Assembly: GCF_006716305.1 (NCBI RefSeq)
Contig: NZ_VFOU01000002.1
Location: 496,001-560,000 of the forward strand
Origin: Enteractinococcus coprophilus
GTDB taxonomy: Bacteria; Actinomycetota; Actinomycetes; Actinomycetales; Micrococcaceae
Direction: 5' to 3'
Length of the DNA: 64,000 nt
Position 1 is the stretch's first letter. Each line of letters starts with the position of its first letter. The notes under the pieces are model-generated. The model was not told where the DNA came from and did no database searches. It was given only the letters and a program-made list of their open reading frames with translations. The translations under genes and the position numbers were made by a program. This document shows, in pieces, positions 35,789 through 44,127 of the stretch.

Positions 35789-38592
35789 ACCCATCCCCCA
35801 TGATCTCTCCTGAACCGGCGCGCTTTCCACACGCAAACGTTGCTCCTGACAACCTGCCGGGGTGGGATCCTCGGTGGTCGCGACTTGTAGACGTCGATAC
35901 CGTTGACGGCCCAAGAACCTTCCACGTCCTAGATAACGCTGCGGTGTTGGCAGACCACGGGTATGGTCCCGATGACGTGGATGCCATCATTATTGCGGTG
36001 CATGGAAATCCTACCTGGTCGTATTTGTGGCGAGGTGTGGCACAAGCCGGTGTTGACGCGGCACAAGGCAATCTGGATCTGGGCCCAGGCGCACCGAAAG
36101 CTCCGGTCATTCGTGTCATAGCCCCTGACCAATTGGATATGGGCTTTTCAGAACGCCTCGCCCACGACGCGCTCCCCTCGGCCAGTGGGCCAACCACCAC
36201 GTATCGGACCCTAGACCAACGCATCCGCGATCTGGATGCGTTGCTTACCGTCGTCCTTGGGAACCAACCCAAACCGCCGGTCTTCAGTCTCGGCCACGAC
36301 TGGGGTGGCGTCGTCTCCCTAGGTTGGGCCGCAGACGACCAGCTACGACAAGCCGGTTCCGGTCTGACCCCAGCCGGCATGATCTCGCTCAATACCGCCG
36401 TCTGGCACGATGAGGCAGATCCAATACCGGCACCACTCCAAGCCGCACTAGCCGGGCCCTTGCTGCCTGGCTCCACCGTGTTAACTCCTGCATTCTTAGA
36501 CACCACATTAGCCCTGGGCCACCCACCACTGGATAAGACCACCAAAGCAGCCTATAAAGCTCCCTATGTCCCCCGTGACCGCCGGGGTGGCATTGGCGGA
36601 TTCGTGGCCGACATTCCAGCACAGGACACTCATCGCTCCCGGCCAGCACTACGTCGAGTAGCCGATAATTTAGCCACGACCCCAACCCCAGCCTTGTTAT
36701 TGTGGGGCGCAAAAGACCCGGTGTTCCTCGACCGGTATCAACACGACCTGTTAGAACGCATTCAGCACATCGACATTCATCGCTACAACACCGCCGGACA
36801 TCTGCTGGCCGAGGATCGCGACATTGTCGAATCCATCTTTGGCTGGATCCGCCAACAGCTCGACGGCCGCCGGGACCGTGCCCCAGACCAGAGCGCAACC
36901 ACAGGGTCAGTTGCAGTCGGCGCCTACACCCCGCTGTGGGAATACTTGAATCGCTGGTCCGACTCGCCAACCAAGGCCCTGGTCGATATGACCGTAACCG
37001 ACCGCCGCGGCAAACCCTTTGAAGTCAGCTGGGCGAAACTGTCTGCAATCGTCAACGCAATGGCCATTGGTTTACGTAACGCTGGTATGCGTCCTGGCGA
37101 CCGCGTTGCAATGCTTGTGGAGCCCGGTCGTGACCTCACCGCAGCACTCTATGCGGTGCTTCGCGTCGGAGGCGTCGCCGTTGTCACCGACGCTGGATTG
37201 GGCATCGATGGCATGACCCGAGCGATCCGTTCTGCCGCCCCCTCGTGGATTATTGGCCAAACCCCCGGCCTGACACTGGCACGGACCACAAACTTGCCGG
37301 GCAAACGACTCAGCGTGCACACAATGGACCCACTCGCCCGGCGCGCGCTGGGACTCAGCGGCTCGCTGTATAGTTTCGCCACGGAATATAATGGTCAGCA
37401 ATACCAGGCCACAGCAACACACCCTGATCCCGACCCATCCGCTGAAGCCGCAGTCCTCTTCACCTCAGGATCCACTGGTCCTGCCAAAGGCGTGCGCTAT
37501 ACCCATCAGAAACTCTCGGCCCTAACGCAACGACTGCAAGACACGTTGAGCGTGGCACCCGGGTCGAGTCTGCTGGCCGGGTTCGCCCCCTTTGCGCTTT
37601 TAGGGCCGGCCATCGGGGCAACCTCCGTGACACCGAAAATGTCCGTGACCAAGCCGGCAACACTCACCGCCACCGCGCTCGCCGATGCAGCAATCGCCGG
37701 AGACGCGACCATGGTCTTTGCCTCCCCCGCTGCATTGCATAACGTCGTCGACACCGCACACGCTCTGACGGGCGAACACCGGGCAGCCTTAGAAAAAATT
37801 TCGATGCTGCTGTCTGCCGGAGCCCCGGTTCCAGTCCAGCTGATGAACGATGTGTTAGAGCTGGTGCCACATGCCGAGTTCCATTCTCCCTATGGGATGA
37901 CCGAGTCCTTGCTCATTTCCGATATCGATCACCACACTCAGCACGCAATCGCCGACCAACCAGATCGTGGTGTCTGCGTCGGTAAGCCACTAGACGTGGT
38001 CCGAGTCGCGATGGCACCGTTAGATGCTCTGGGCCGGCCGGCTGATGAGATTTTCGAAGGCGAAGAAGCCGTCGGGAAACTATCCGAAATCGTGATCTCT
38101 ACCCCGCACATGTTGGAAGGTTACGACAAGCTGTACAACACCAACCGTCAAACCCGCGTCGATGACGTCGACGGGCTGCAATGGCATCGTACCGGGGACA
38201 TCGGTCATTTTGACGCCGAAGGCCGGCTGTGGATCGAAGGCCGTACCTACCATATCGTGACCCCACCGACCGGCGCTCTTGGGCCCGGTGGACCGGAGGA
38301 CGATATCCAACGCCTCGACGAGGTGCGCCGAGTTGCTATTGTCGGCGTGGGACCAGTGGGTACCCAAGCCGTTGTTGCGGTGGTCGAGCCCACAGATTCT
38401 TCGCTCAAGCCCGGGCTTGCTCCCACGGAGCTGGCCGACGCGGTTCGTGCTGCCACCGATGTTGAGCTGGCCGCGGTGCTCATTACCGACACCGTTCCGG
38501 TCGATATCCGCCACAACTCAAAGATCAACCGTCCAGTACTCGCCGAATGGGCGTCGCATGTCCTGGCCGGTGGAAAGGTTACACACCGCTAA
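35782..38592 (+). CDS. oleBC: OleBC fusion: beta-lactone decarboxylase plus beta-lactone synthetase
   Basis: A 936-residue fusion. The N-terminal OleB part is an alpha/beta hydrolase of the haloalkane dehalogenase type, with nucleophile D173 in LGHDWGG, D312 in GAKDPVF and H340 in AGHLLAED; OleB decarboxylates a beta-lactone to a cis-alkene. The C-terminal OleC part (from about 380) is an acyl-adenylate-forming enzyme with the P-loop TSGSTGPAKG (561-570), SPYGMTES, and HRTGDIGHFDAEGRLWIEGR; OleC makes the beta-lactone from the beta-hydroxy acid. The start is GTG 35782 or the adjacent GTG 35785, both overlapping the oleA stop. Such fusions are known in Actinobacteria. Confidence 0.93.
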   Translation: MVNPSPMISPEPARFPHANVAPDNLPGWDPRWSRLVDVDTVDGPRTFHVLDNAAVLADHGYGPDDVDAIIIAVHGNPTWSYLWRGVAQAGVDAAQGNLDLGPGAPKAPVIRVIAPDQLDMGFSERLAHDALPSASGPTTTYRTLDQRIRDLDALLTVVLGNQPKPPVFSLGHDWGGVVSLGWAADDQLRQAGSGLTPAGMISLNTAVWHDEADPIPAPLQAALAGPLLPGSTVLTPAFLDTTLALGHPPLDKTTKAAYKAPYVPRDRRGGIGGFVADIPAQDTHRSRPALRRVADNLATTPTPALLLWGAKDPVFLDRYQHDLLERIQHIDIHRYNTAGHLLAEDRDIVESIFGWIRQQLDGRRDRAPDQSATTGSVAVGAYTPLWEYLNRWSDSPTKALVDMTVTDRRGKPFEVSWAKLSAIVNAMAIGLRNAGMRPGDRVAMLVEPGRDLTAALYAVLRVGGVAVVTDAGLGIDGMTRAIRSAAPSWIIGQTPGLTLARTTNLPGKRLSVHTMDPLARRALGLSGSLYSFATEYNGQQYQATATHPDPDPSAEAAVLFTSGSTGPAKGVRYTHQKLSALTQRLQDTLSVAPGSSLLAGFAPFALLGPAIGATSVTPKMSVTKPATLTATALADAAIAGDATMVFASPAALHNVVDTAHALTGEHRAALEKISMLLSAGAPVPVQLMNDVLELVPHAEFHSPYGMTESLLISDIDHHTQHAIADQPDRGVCVGKPLDVVRVAMAPLDALGRPADEIFEGEEAVGKLSEIVISTPHMLEGYDKLYNTNRQTRVDDVDGLQWHRTGDIGHFDAEGRLWIEGRTYHIVTPPTGALGPGGPEDDIQRLDEVRRVAIVGVGPVGTQAVVAVVEPTDSSLKPGLAPTELADAVRAATDVELAAVLITDTVPVDIRHNSKINRPVLAEWASHVLAGGKVTHR

Positions 38593-39611
38593 TGCCAACT
38601 GCAGCCCAAGATGTTGACTATCAAACCGGAGACTTTACGGGCTACCGTGTCCTAGTAACCGGCGCGTCGGGAGTATTAGGTTCCGGAGTCGCTCAAGCGC
38701 TTAGGAACGCCGGCGCTCAGGTGACGGTGCTACAGCGATCGGCATCTGGTCTTGATGGTGTGCACGAAATTCGGGGCTCGGTTACTGATGCCGAAGCCGT
38801 GACGCGGGCTGTTGCAGATGTGGATTCAGTCATTCATATCGCAGCCAAAGTGTCAGTCTCCGGGCCACTTGAAGCATATGAAGAAGTCAACGTTGAAGGG
38901 ACCCGCACCCTGTTGACAGCTGCACAACAGGCGGGTGTTTCTCGATGGATTCATATCTCATCGCCGTCCGTGGCTCACAGTGGTGACTCGATCATTGGTC
39001 AAGGAGCTGGTCCGGCCGATCCTGACGCTGCGCGCGGGCATTATGCTGCGACTAAGGCAGCCGGAGAACGGCTTGCACTTGCAGCGGATTCCAACGACTT
39101 CCGGGTCCTAGTGCTCCGTCCACACCTTATGTGGGGTCCCGGTGACACCCAACTGACGGAACGCATCATTGATCGGGCACGAAAAAATCGCTTGCCGCTC
39201 CTCGATGGTGGCACGGCCCTGGTCGATACGTTATTCCTGGTCAATGCAGTTGAAGCGATTGTTGCGGGGCTGGTTGCAGTGGATCATACCCATGGCGAAG
39301 CGTTGGTGCTAACGAACGGGCAGCCGCGACCCATCGGCGAAATGATTCGTCGCATTGCTGTCGCCGGTGGGGCAAGCGAGCCTTCCCTGAGCCTTCCCGC
39401 TGGTCTTGCAAAGACTGCCGGCAGCGTGATCGAAACCTTCTGGGATGCCGAAAAACGCGGGGATGAACCGCCGTTGACTCGTTTTCTTGCAGAGCAAATG
39501 TCAACGGCCCACTGGTTTGATCAACGTCGAACACAAGAAGTGCTTGGGTGGCAACCTAGGATCTCACTGGCCGAGGGCTTCCGCCTTACCGCCCAGTACT
39601 ACCGGCGCTAG
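38592..39611 (+). CDS. oleD: OleD: NAD(P)-dependent 2-alkyl-3-ketoalkanoate reductase
   Basis: OleD reduces the beta-keto acid made by OleA to the beta-hydroxy acid. The 339-residue protein is an extended short-chain dehydrogenase: nucleotide motif VTGASGVLGSGVAQAL near residue 18, the SSPSVAH segment, and the catalytic Y-x-x-x-K as GHYAATKAAGE. The ATG overlaps the oleBC stop by one base (TAATG); the longer frame to 38547 lies inside oleBC and is rejected. Its stop overlaps the convergent parE stop in the palindrome CTAG, with no terminator between them. Confidence 0.93.
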   Translation: MPTAAQDVDYQTGDFTGYRVLVTGASGVLGSGVAQALRNAGAQVTVLQRSASGLDGVHEIRGSVTDAEAVTRAVADVDSVIHIAAKVSVSGPLEAYEEVNVEGTRTLLTAAQQAGVSRWIHISSPSVAHSGDSIIGQGAGPADPDAARGHYAATKAAGERLALAADSNDFRVLVLRPHLMWGPGDTQLTERIIDRARKNRLPLLDGGTALVDTLFLVNAVEAIVAGLVAVDHTHGEALVLTNGQPRPIGEMIRRIAVAGGASEPSLSLPAGLAKTAGSVIETFWDAEKRGDEPPLTRFLAEQMSTAHWFDQRRTQEVLGWQPRISLAEGFRLTAQYYRR

Positions 39612-41803
39612 GCATCAATTTCTTGCCGGTCCAGCTCTTCGGCTCCCGAAATGATGAAGTCGCGGCGTGGAGCTACGTGACGCCCCATGAGCAGTTCAAA
39701 GATCTCCTCGGCTTTTTCAACTTCTTCGATATTAACCCTCCGAAGGGTACGGTATCGGGGGTCCATCGTCGTTTCAGCCAACTGCTCCGCGTCCATTTCG
39801 CCCAGCCCCTTATATCGCTGGATAGGTTCTTTAATCTTCCGGCCCTCGGCTTCAAGCTGTCCCAGACGCGAGTGCAATTCTTGTTCCGAGTAGGTGTAGA
39901 TGACCTCGTTGGCTTTGGAACCAGGATTGATGATCTCTATGCGGTGTAATGGTGGAACGGCTGCATAGACTCGTCCGGCTTCGACCATGGGTCGCATGTA
40001 GCGGAAGAACAGCGTTAGCAACAGCGTTCGAATGTGGGCACCATCAACATCAGCGTCGGTCATAAGAATGACTTTGTCGTATCGGGCAGACTCAAGATCA
40101 AAGCTGCGTCCCGATCCACCACCTACGACTTGGATCAGCGCTGACGCTTCCGCGTTATTAAGCATTTCTCCCACGGAGGCTTTCTGCACATTGAGGATTT
40201 TGCCTCGAATGGGTAGCAGCGCCTGATAATCCGAGGACCGTGCTAGTTTCGCGGTGCCCAAAGCTGAGTCACCTTCGACAATGAATAGTTCAGTATTTTC
40301 AATATCTGTTGATCGACAATCGGCAAGCTTGGCCGGCAGTGCCGAAGTCTCTAACGCCGTTTTGCGTCGTTGTGTTTCTTTGGCGGTACGCGCCATGATG
40401 CGCGACTTCATCTCGGCGACGATTTTTTCGAGCAAGGTATCGACTTGTTGTTTCACGTCACGTTTGCGGGAAGACAGGATCTCGGTAAGTTGATCGCCCA
40501 CCACTTTGGAGACAATCTGGCGTGCCGCTGGTGTGCCAAGAACTTCTTTGGTCTGTCCTTCAAACTGTGGCTCCGACAAACGCACTGTGACGATGGCGGT
40601 CAGACCGGCTAAGATGTCATCCTTTTCCACCCGGTCATTGCCAGCTTTCAAACGACGGGCATTAGTTTCTACGGATTTACGGAACACCCGGGTCAGGGCC
40701 TGTTCAAAACCCGTGATGTGTGAGCCGCCCTTTGGTGTGGCAATGATGTTCACAAAGCTTCGGACTTTCGTGTCATAACCGACGTCCCAGCGCAGCGCGA
40801 CATCGACCTCACAGGTACGCTCGACGTCTTGCATCTGTGCTTGGCCCGAGCTGTCTAAGACTGGAACCCGTTCACTGAAGTTACCTTCGCCGTGCAACCT
40901 CCAGACATCCGTTACCGGGTTTAGCTGAGATAAATGATCAACAAACTCGGCGATTCCCCCGTCATACTGGAATACTTCCTCCCGGGGTGCACCGTCGCCC
41001 GCTGGGTCGGCAATGTTGCGCTCGTCCCGAATCGTAATGCGCAGCCCCGGCACCAAGAAGGCAGTTTGACGCGCGCGCTGTTCCAACTCTTCGTAGAGGA
41101 AACGAGCATCCGGGGTGAAAATCTGTGAGTCTGCCCAATACCGAATCTTGGTACCGGTCAAACCGCGTTTGGCTTTGCCGATGACCTCAACTTCAGACCC
41201 TGATTTGAGGGGTGTGAACGCGGCTTCTGGATGTGGCTTGCTTTTGTCTTGGAACCGGCCCGGCTTACCGCGCTGAAAGCTCAGTTGGTGAACTTTGCCG
41301 CCCCGGGTGACTTGAACGTCGAGGCGCGAAGATAACGCGTTGACGACAGCGGCGCCGACACCGTGCAGACCGCCTGCTGCAGCATATGAGTCTGAACTGA
41401 ATTTACCCCCGGCGTGCAGTTTGGTAAAGACAACTTCAACACCAGAAAGACCGGTTCGGGGTTCAATATCGATTGGAATGCCACGCCCATTGTCTTCGAC
41501 TTCGACTGAGCCGTCCGCAAATAGGGTGATATCGATAGACTGACCGTACCCGGCTAGCGCTTCATCCACCGAGTTGTCGATGATCTCCCAGAGACAGTGC
41601 ATCAGTCCGCGTGAGTCTGTGGATCCGACATACATTCCTGGACGTTTACGCACCGCTTCAAGCCCTTCCAGGACTGAGAGATTTCGCGCGCTGTACTCGG
41701 CTTGTTTGACCACGAAGTGTTGGACCCTTTCAGAGGATAGTTCACCCAAATATTTTGGCTCGATCTCTACCGCATTCACCTGGTGTTCACGGAGAATCGA
41801 CAT
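39608..41803 (-). CDS. parE: DNA topoisomerase IV subunit B (ParE)
   Basis: ATPase subunit of a type IIA topoisomerase, partner of ParC. The 731-residue protein has the GHKL ATP site (WEIIDNSVDEALAGYG, then AGGLHGVGAAVVNALS) and the toprim domain with EGDSALGTAKLARSSDYQALLPIRGKILNV and TDADVDGAHIRTLLLTLFFRYM. EGDSALGTAKLAR rather than GyrB's EGDSAGGSAKQGR supports ParE. It is separated from parC by the cyd, bla and ole genes. No GyrB-type C-terminal insertion is seen. Confidence 0.94.
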   Translation of the reverse strand: MSILREHQVNAVEIEPKYLGELSSERVQHFVVKQAEYSARNLSVLEGLEAVRKRPGMYVGSTDSRGLMHCLWEIIDNSVDEALAGYGQSIDITLFADGSVEVEDNGRGIPIDIEPRTGLSGVEVVFTKLHAGGKFSSDSYAAAGGLHGVGAAVVNALSSRLDVQVTRGGKVHQLSFQRGKPGRFQDKSKPHPEAAFTPLKSGSEVEVIGKAKRGLTGTKIRYWADSQIFTPDARFLYEELEQRARQTAFLVPGLRITIRDERNIADPAGDGAPREEVFQYDGGIAEFVDHLSQLNPVTDVWRLHGEGNFSERVPVLDSSGQAQMQDVERTCEVDVALRWDVGYDTKVRSFVNIIATPKGGSHITGFEQALTRVFRKSVETNARRLKAGNDRVEKDDILAGLTAIVTVRLSEPQFEGQTKEVLGTPAARQIVSKVVGDQLTEILSSRKRDVKQQVDTLLEKIVAEMKSRIMARTAKETQRRKTALETSALPAKLADCRSTDIENTELFIVEGDSALGTAKLARSSDYQALLPIRGKILNVQKASVGEMLNNAEASALIQVVGGGSGRSFDLESARYDKVILMTDADVDGAHIRTLLLTLFFRYMRPMVEAGRVYAAVPPLHRIEIINPGSKANEVIYTYSEQELHSRLGQLEAEGRKIKEPIQRYKGLGEMDAEQLAETTMDPRYRTLRRVNIEEVEKAEEIFELLMGRHVAPRRDFIISGAEELDRQEIDA

Positions 41804-42136
41804 TAGTAAGAATAGTGGGTTTCTGCTGCGGGGTTGGGATTTACGCTGTCCCTAAACGTAGAGCGAAACCGCCGCGCCTTTCTTTCGCCTGGCGCGTATG
41901 GCGACGACCAAATCTTTGCGAATTCAAATCTAGCTGGCAATATAGATCCACTTGGTTATGCATGCATGACCAAGTGGATCCAACGTTGACGTTATGCTTC
42001 GTGTTCGCCGGTGGCTACGCAGGCACAATCGGGCATAAAACATATCGTGACTGCGTTGTTCTACACAGGAATGAAATAACCTGTCAGGATGGAAGGACCA
42101 ACCTTACAGAGTTTGGACCACAAATTAGGAGGCCCA
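41804..42136. other. 333-base intergenic region between parE and DUF7455
   Basis: This gap between divergent genes holds a CGCGCC/GGCGCG inverted repeat (41873-41896, 12-base loop), a 36-bp near-perfect palindrome (41945-41980) followed at once by AACGTTGACGTT, and the start of the DUF7455 leader with its AGGAGG. No open frame of convincing quality and no RNA gene was seen. Confidence 0.6.
41945..41980. repeat. 36-bp near-perfect palindrome with no loop
   Basis: Every base pairs with its mirror base about a centre between 41962 and 41963, except one T/G pair (41957 and 41968). Outer arms are GATCCACTTGGT and ACCAAGTGGATC; the core is ATGCATGCAT-like. No T-run follows on either strand, so it is not a standard terminator. 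Confidence 0.75.
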
Positions 42137-42358
42137 ATGTCCACGGCAACTAGTCTTGAGCAGCCAACCCTCAACGCCGCCGATCGTTGCGACCGTTGCG
42201 GAGCCCAAGCTTACGTTCGTGCAGTACTACCTTCGGGTGGCCAGCTGTACTTCTGTGCTCACCACGCGCGCCAGGTTGAAGAGAGCCTTCGTCCGCAGGC
42301 TGAAGTGTGGCAAGACGAGACGAACCGTCTCGAAGAAGAACGCTCTGCGAGTTTATAG
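42137..42358 (+). CDS. DUF7455 small zinc-ribbon-like protein
   Basis: A 73-residue protein with the DUF7455 pattern: ADRCDRCGAQAYVRAVLPSGG, then LYFCAHHARQ and an acidic C-terminal helix. The CxxC and CxHH groups would bind a zinc ion. The ATG at 42137 follows AGGAGG by 5 bases; a longer in-frame ATG at 42089 is rejected. In Actinobacteria this gene usually sits next to the principal sigma factor gene, as here, where the two are convergent. Its function is unknown. Confidence 0.9.
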   Translation: MSTATSLEQPTLNAADRCDRCGAQAYVRAVLPSGGQLYFCAHHARQVEESLRPQAEVWQDETNRLEEERSASL

Positions 42359-42401
42359 GTTTGGCCGGTTGTAACTAGTACACCGAGCACGATTATTAGC
42401 T

Positions 42402-42445
42402 AAGAATCTCCGCACCAATGTCATCACGTTGGTGCGGAGATTCTT
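42402..42445. terminator. Terminator after DUF7455
   Basis: A perfect 17-bp stem (AAGAATCTCCGCACCAA with TTGGTGCGGAGATTCTT) with a 10-base loop, followed by TTGGG. It lies 43 bases after the DUF7455 stop. Confidence 0.85.
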
Positions 42446-42483
42446 TTGGGTCTCATCACGTTGCTCCGCCGGGTGAGATCAAC

Positions 42484-42524
42484 AAAAAAATCGAGTGACT
42501 TTGAACAAGTTACTCGATTTTTTT
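42484..42524. terminator. Bidirectional terminator of sigA
   Basis: A run of seven A, TCGAGTGA, 11-base loop, then TTACTCGA and seven T: a classic intrinsic terminator that works on either strand because A and T runs flank the stem. It lies 20 bases after the end of the sigma factor gene on the minus strand. Confidence 0.9.
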
Positions 42525-42544
42525 AGTTTTGATTCACGCTCGGT

Positions 42545-43840
42545 TTACTCGAGGTAGTCGCGCAACACCTGTGAACGTGATGGGTGACGCAGCTTAGACA
42601 TCGTCTTCGATTCAATTTGGCGAATACGCTCACGCGTTACGCCGTAGACTTTTCCGATCTCGTCTAAAGTCTTGGGTTGTCCATCGGTGAGCCCGAAGCG
42701 CATTGCGACCACACCAGCTTCTCGTTCTGACAGGGTGTCTAAAACGGAATGCAGCTGCTCTTGTAGCAACGTAAACCCGACGGCATCGGCTGGTACGACG
42801 GCTTCAGAGTCTTCAATGAGATCACCGAACTCGGAGTCACCATCTTCACCAAGCGGCGTGTGGAGGGAGATTGGTTCACGGCCGTATTTTTGAACTTCGA
42901 TGACCTTTTCAGGGGTCATATCCAGTTCCGTACCCAATTCCTCTGGAGTGGGTTCGCGACCCAGGTCTTGGAGCATCTGCCGCTGGACACGCGCTAGCTT
43001 GTTAATAACCTCGACCATGTGTACTGGGATACGAATCGTCCGAGCCTGATCCGCCATAGCGCGGGTGATGGCCTGACGGATCCACCAGGTGGCATAGGTC
43101 GAGAACTTGAAACCTTTCGTGTAATCGAATTTTTCGACGGCACGGATCAGCCCGAGGTTACCCTCTTGAATAAGGTCCAAAAAGAGCATGCCACGGCCGG
43201 TGTAGCGCTTGGCTAACGAAACAACGAGGCGGAGGTTTGCTTCTAGCAGGTGGTTTTTAGCACGGCGACCATCAGCGATGATCAGCTGCATGTCGCGACG
43301 GAGCCGCGGATCAGTGATCTCTTCAGTTTGCATTTTGTTTTCTGCATACAGTCCAGCTTCAATGCGAGTGGCAAGATCGACTTCTTCTTCGGCATTGAGC
43401 AGTGCGACTTTACCGATCTGCTTTAGATAGTCTTTGACCGGGTCGGCGGTGGCACCGACAATATTGACTGCACGCTGCTGTGGCGCGTCTTCTTCTGTTT
43501 CGGAGACAACGAAACCGCCAGCTCTGATGGCGGATTCAACGTCTGGCTTTTCAGTACCCGCCGTTTCTTTTACTTCCGCGTCATCGTCATCTTCTTCGAC
43601 TTCTTCTTCAGCATCTGCGTCTTCAGCTTCGTCATCGATTTCTACATCTTCGTCGCTCTCGACGTCGATATCATCATCTTCAACGAACTCTTCTTCTTCA
43701 AGGATTGGTTCTTCGGAAGCCATGGTTGCCTTCTTACCATTCTTGGTAGGAGCTGCCTTTTTTGCGGGCCCGTTAGCTGTGGTTTTTTTCTTTACCGTAG
43801 AAGTTTTCTGGGTAGTAGCCTGTTTTGGAGTAGTAGTCAC
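42545..43840 (-). CDS. sigA: Principal RNA polymerase sigma factor (RpoD/SigA/HrdB type)
   Basis: The housekeeping sigma-70 factor that directs RNA polymerase to -10/-35 promoters. The 431-residue product has a basic Lys/Ala/Thr-rich start, a highly acidic stretch (about residues 45-95, mainly Asp and Glu), region 1.2 ([25 protein letters not shown]), regions 2.3-2.4 ([20 protein letters not shown]), region 3 and region 4.2 ([21 protein letters not shown]). GTG start with AAAGGA seven bases upstream. The sigA/DUF7455 arrangement is typical of Actinobacteria. Confidence 0.97.
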   Translation of the reverse strand: MTTTPKQATTQKTSTVKKKTTANGPAKKAAPTKNGKKATMASEEPILEEEEFVEDDDIDVESDEDVEIDDEAEDADAEEEVEEDDDDAEVKETAGTEKPDVESAIRAGGFVVSETEEDAPQQRAVNIVGATADPVKDYLKQIGKVALLNAEEEVDLATRIEAGLYAENKMQTEEITDPRLRRDMQLIIADGRRAKNHLLEANLRLVVSLAKRYTGRGMLFLDLIQEGNLGLIRAVEKFDYTKGFKFSTYATWWIRQAITRAMADQARTIRIPVHMVEVINKLARVQRQMLQDLGREPTPEELGTELDMTPEKVIEVQKYGREPISLHTPLGEDGDSEFGDLIEDSEAVVPADAVGFTLLQEQLHSVLDTLSEREAGVVAMRFGLTDGQPKTLDEIGKVYGVTRERIRQIESKTMSKLRHPSRSQVLRDYLE

Positions 43841-43916
43841 TCAGGTCCTTTCCTTGGCAGCCGTATGAGTAAGGAGCTCACACACGATCAACACACCTAT
43901 GACCCTGTCAAGTCCG

Positions 43917-43933
43917 TTGTGAAGTAATCACAA
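43917..43933. repeat. 6-5-6 inverted repeat upstream of sigA
   Basis: TTGTGA, AGTAA, TCACAA is a perfect dyad 77-93 bases upstream of the sigA start. It resembles a CRP/GlxR site (TGTGA, 6 bases, TCACA) but has a 5-base spacer. A TTGACA on the minus strand lies at 43911-43906 just below it. Confidence 0.45.
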
Positions 43934-44127
43934 TACTGGCCGGTTCACGCTGGGTGTCGACCAATGTACGAGTACGGATGCAGGGTCTCTGGTATGTGTA
44001 ACGCGCTAAGTGATGGAATTGTTCCCATCGTGACAAAAACTTTCAAAAAAGTTTTCCACACAGCCGTTAGACCAGAACATTATGCCATACGTCCCACGAC
44101 TTCAGTGCGTTTGACGTTGCAGGCTGC

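Noticed and set aside
35757-36545. A 262-codon minus-strand frame opposite oleBC
   Set aside because: It mirrors a strongly coding plus-strand gene; composition (Ser, Arg, Pro) is typical of antisense frames.
43434-43868. A serine-rich plus-strand frame opposite sigA
   Set aside because: The serine run is simply the complement of the Asp/Glu-rich part of the sigma factor.
43917-43933. A canonical GlxR/CRP site
   Set aside because: The spacer is 5 bases, not 6, so it does not fit the known motif; kept only as an unassigned dyad.
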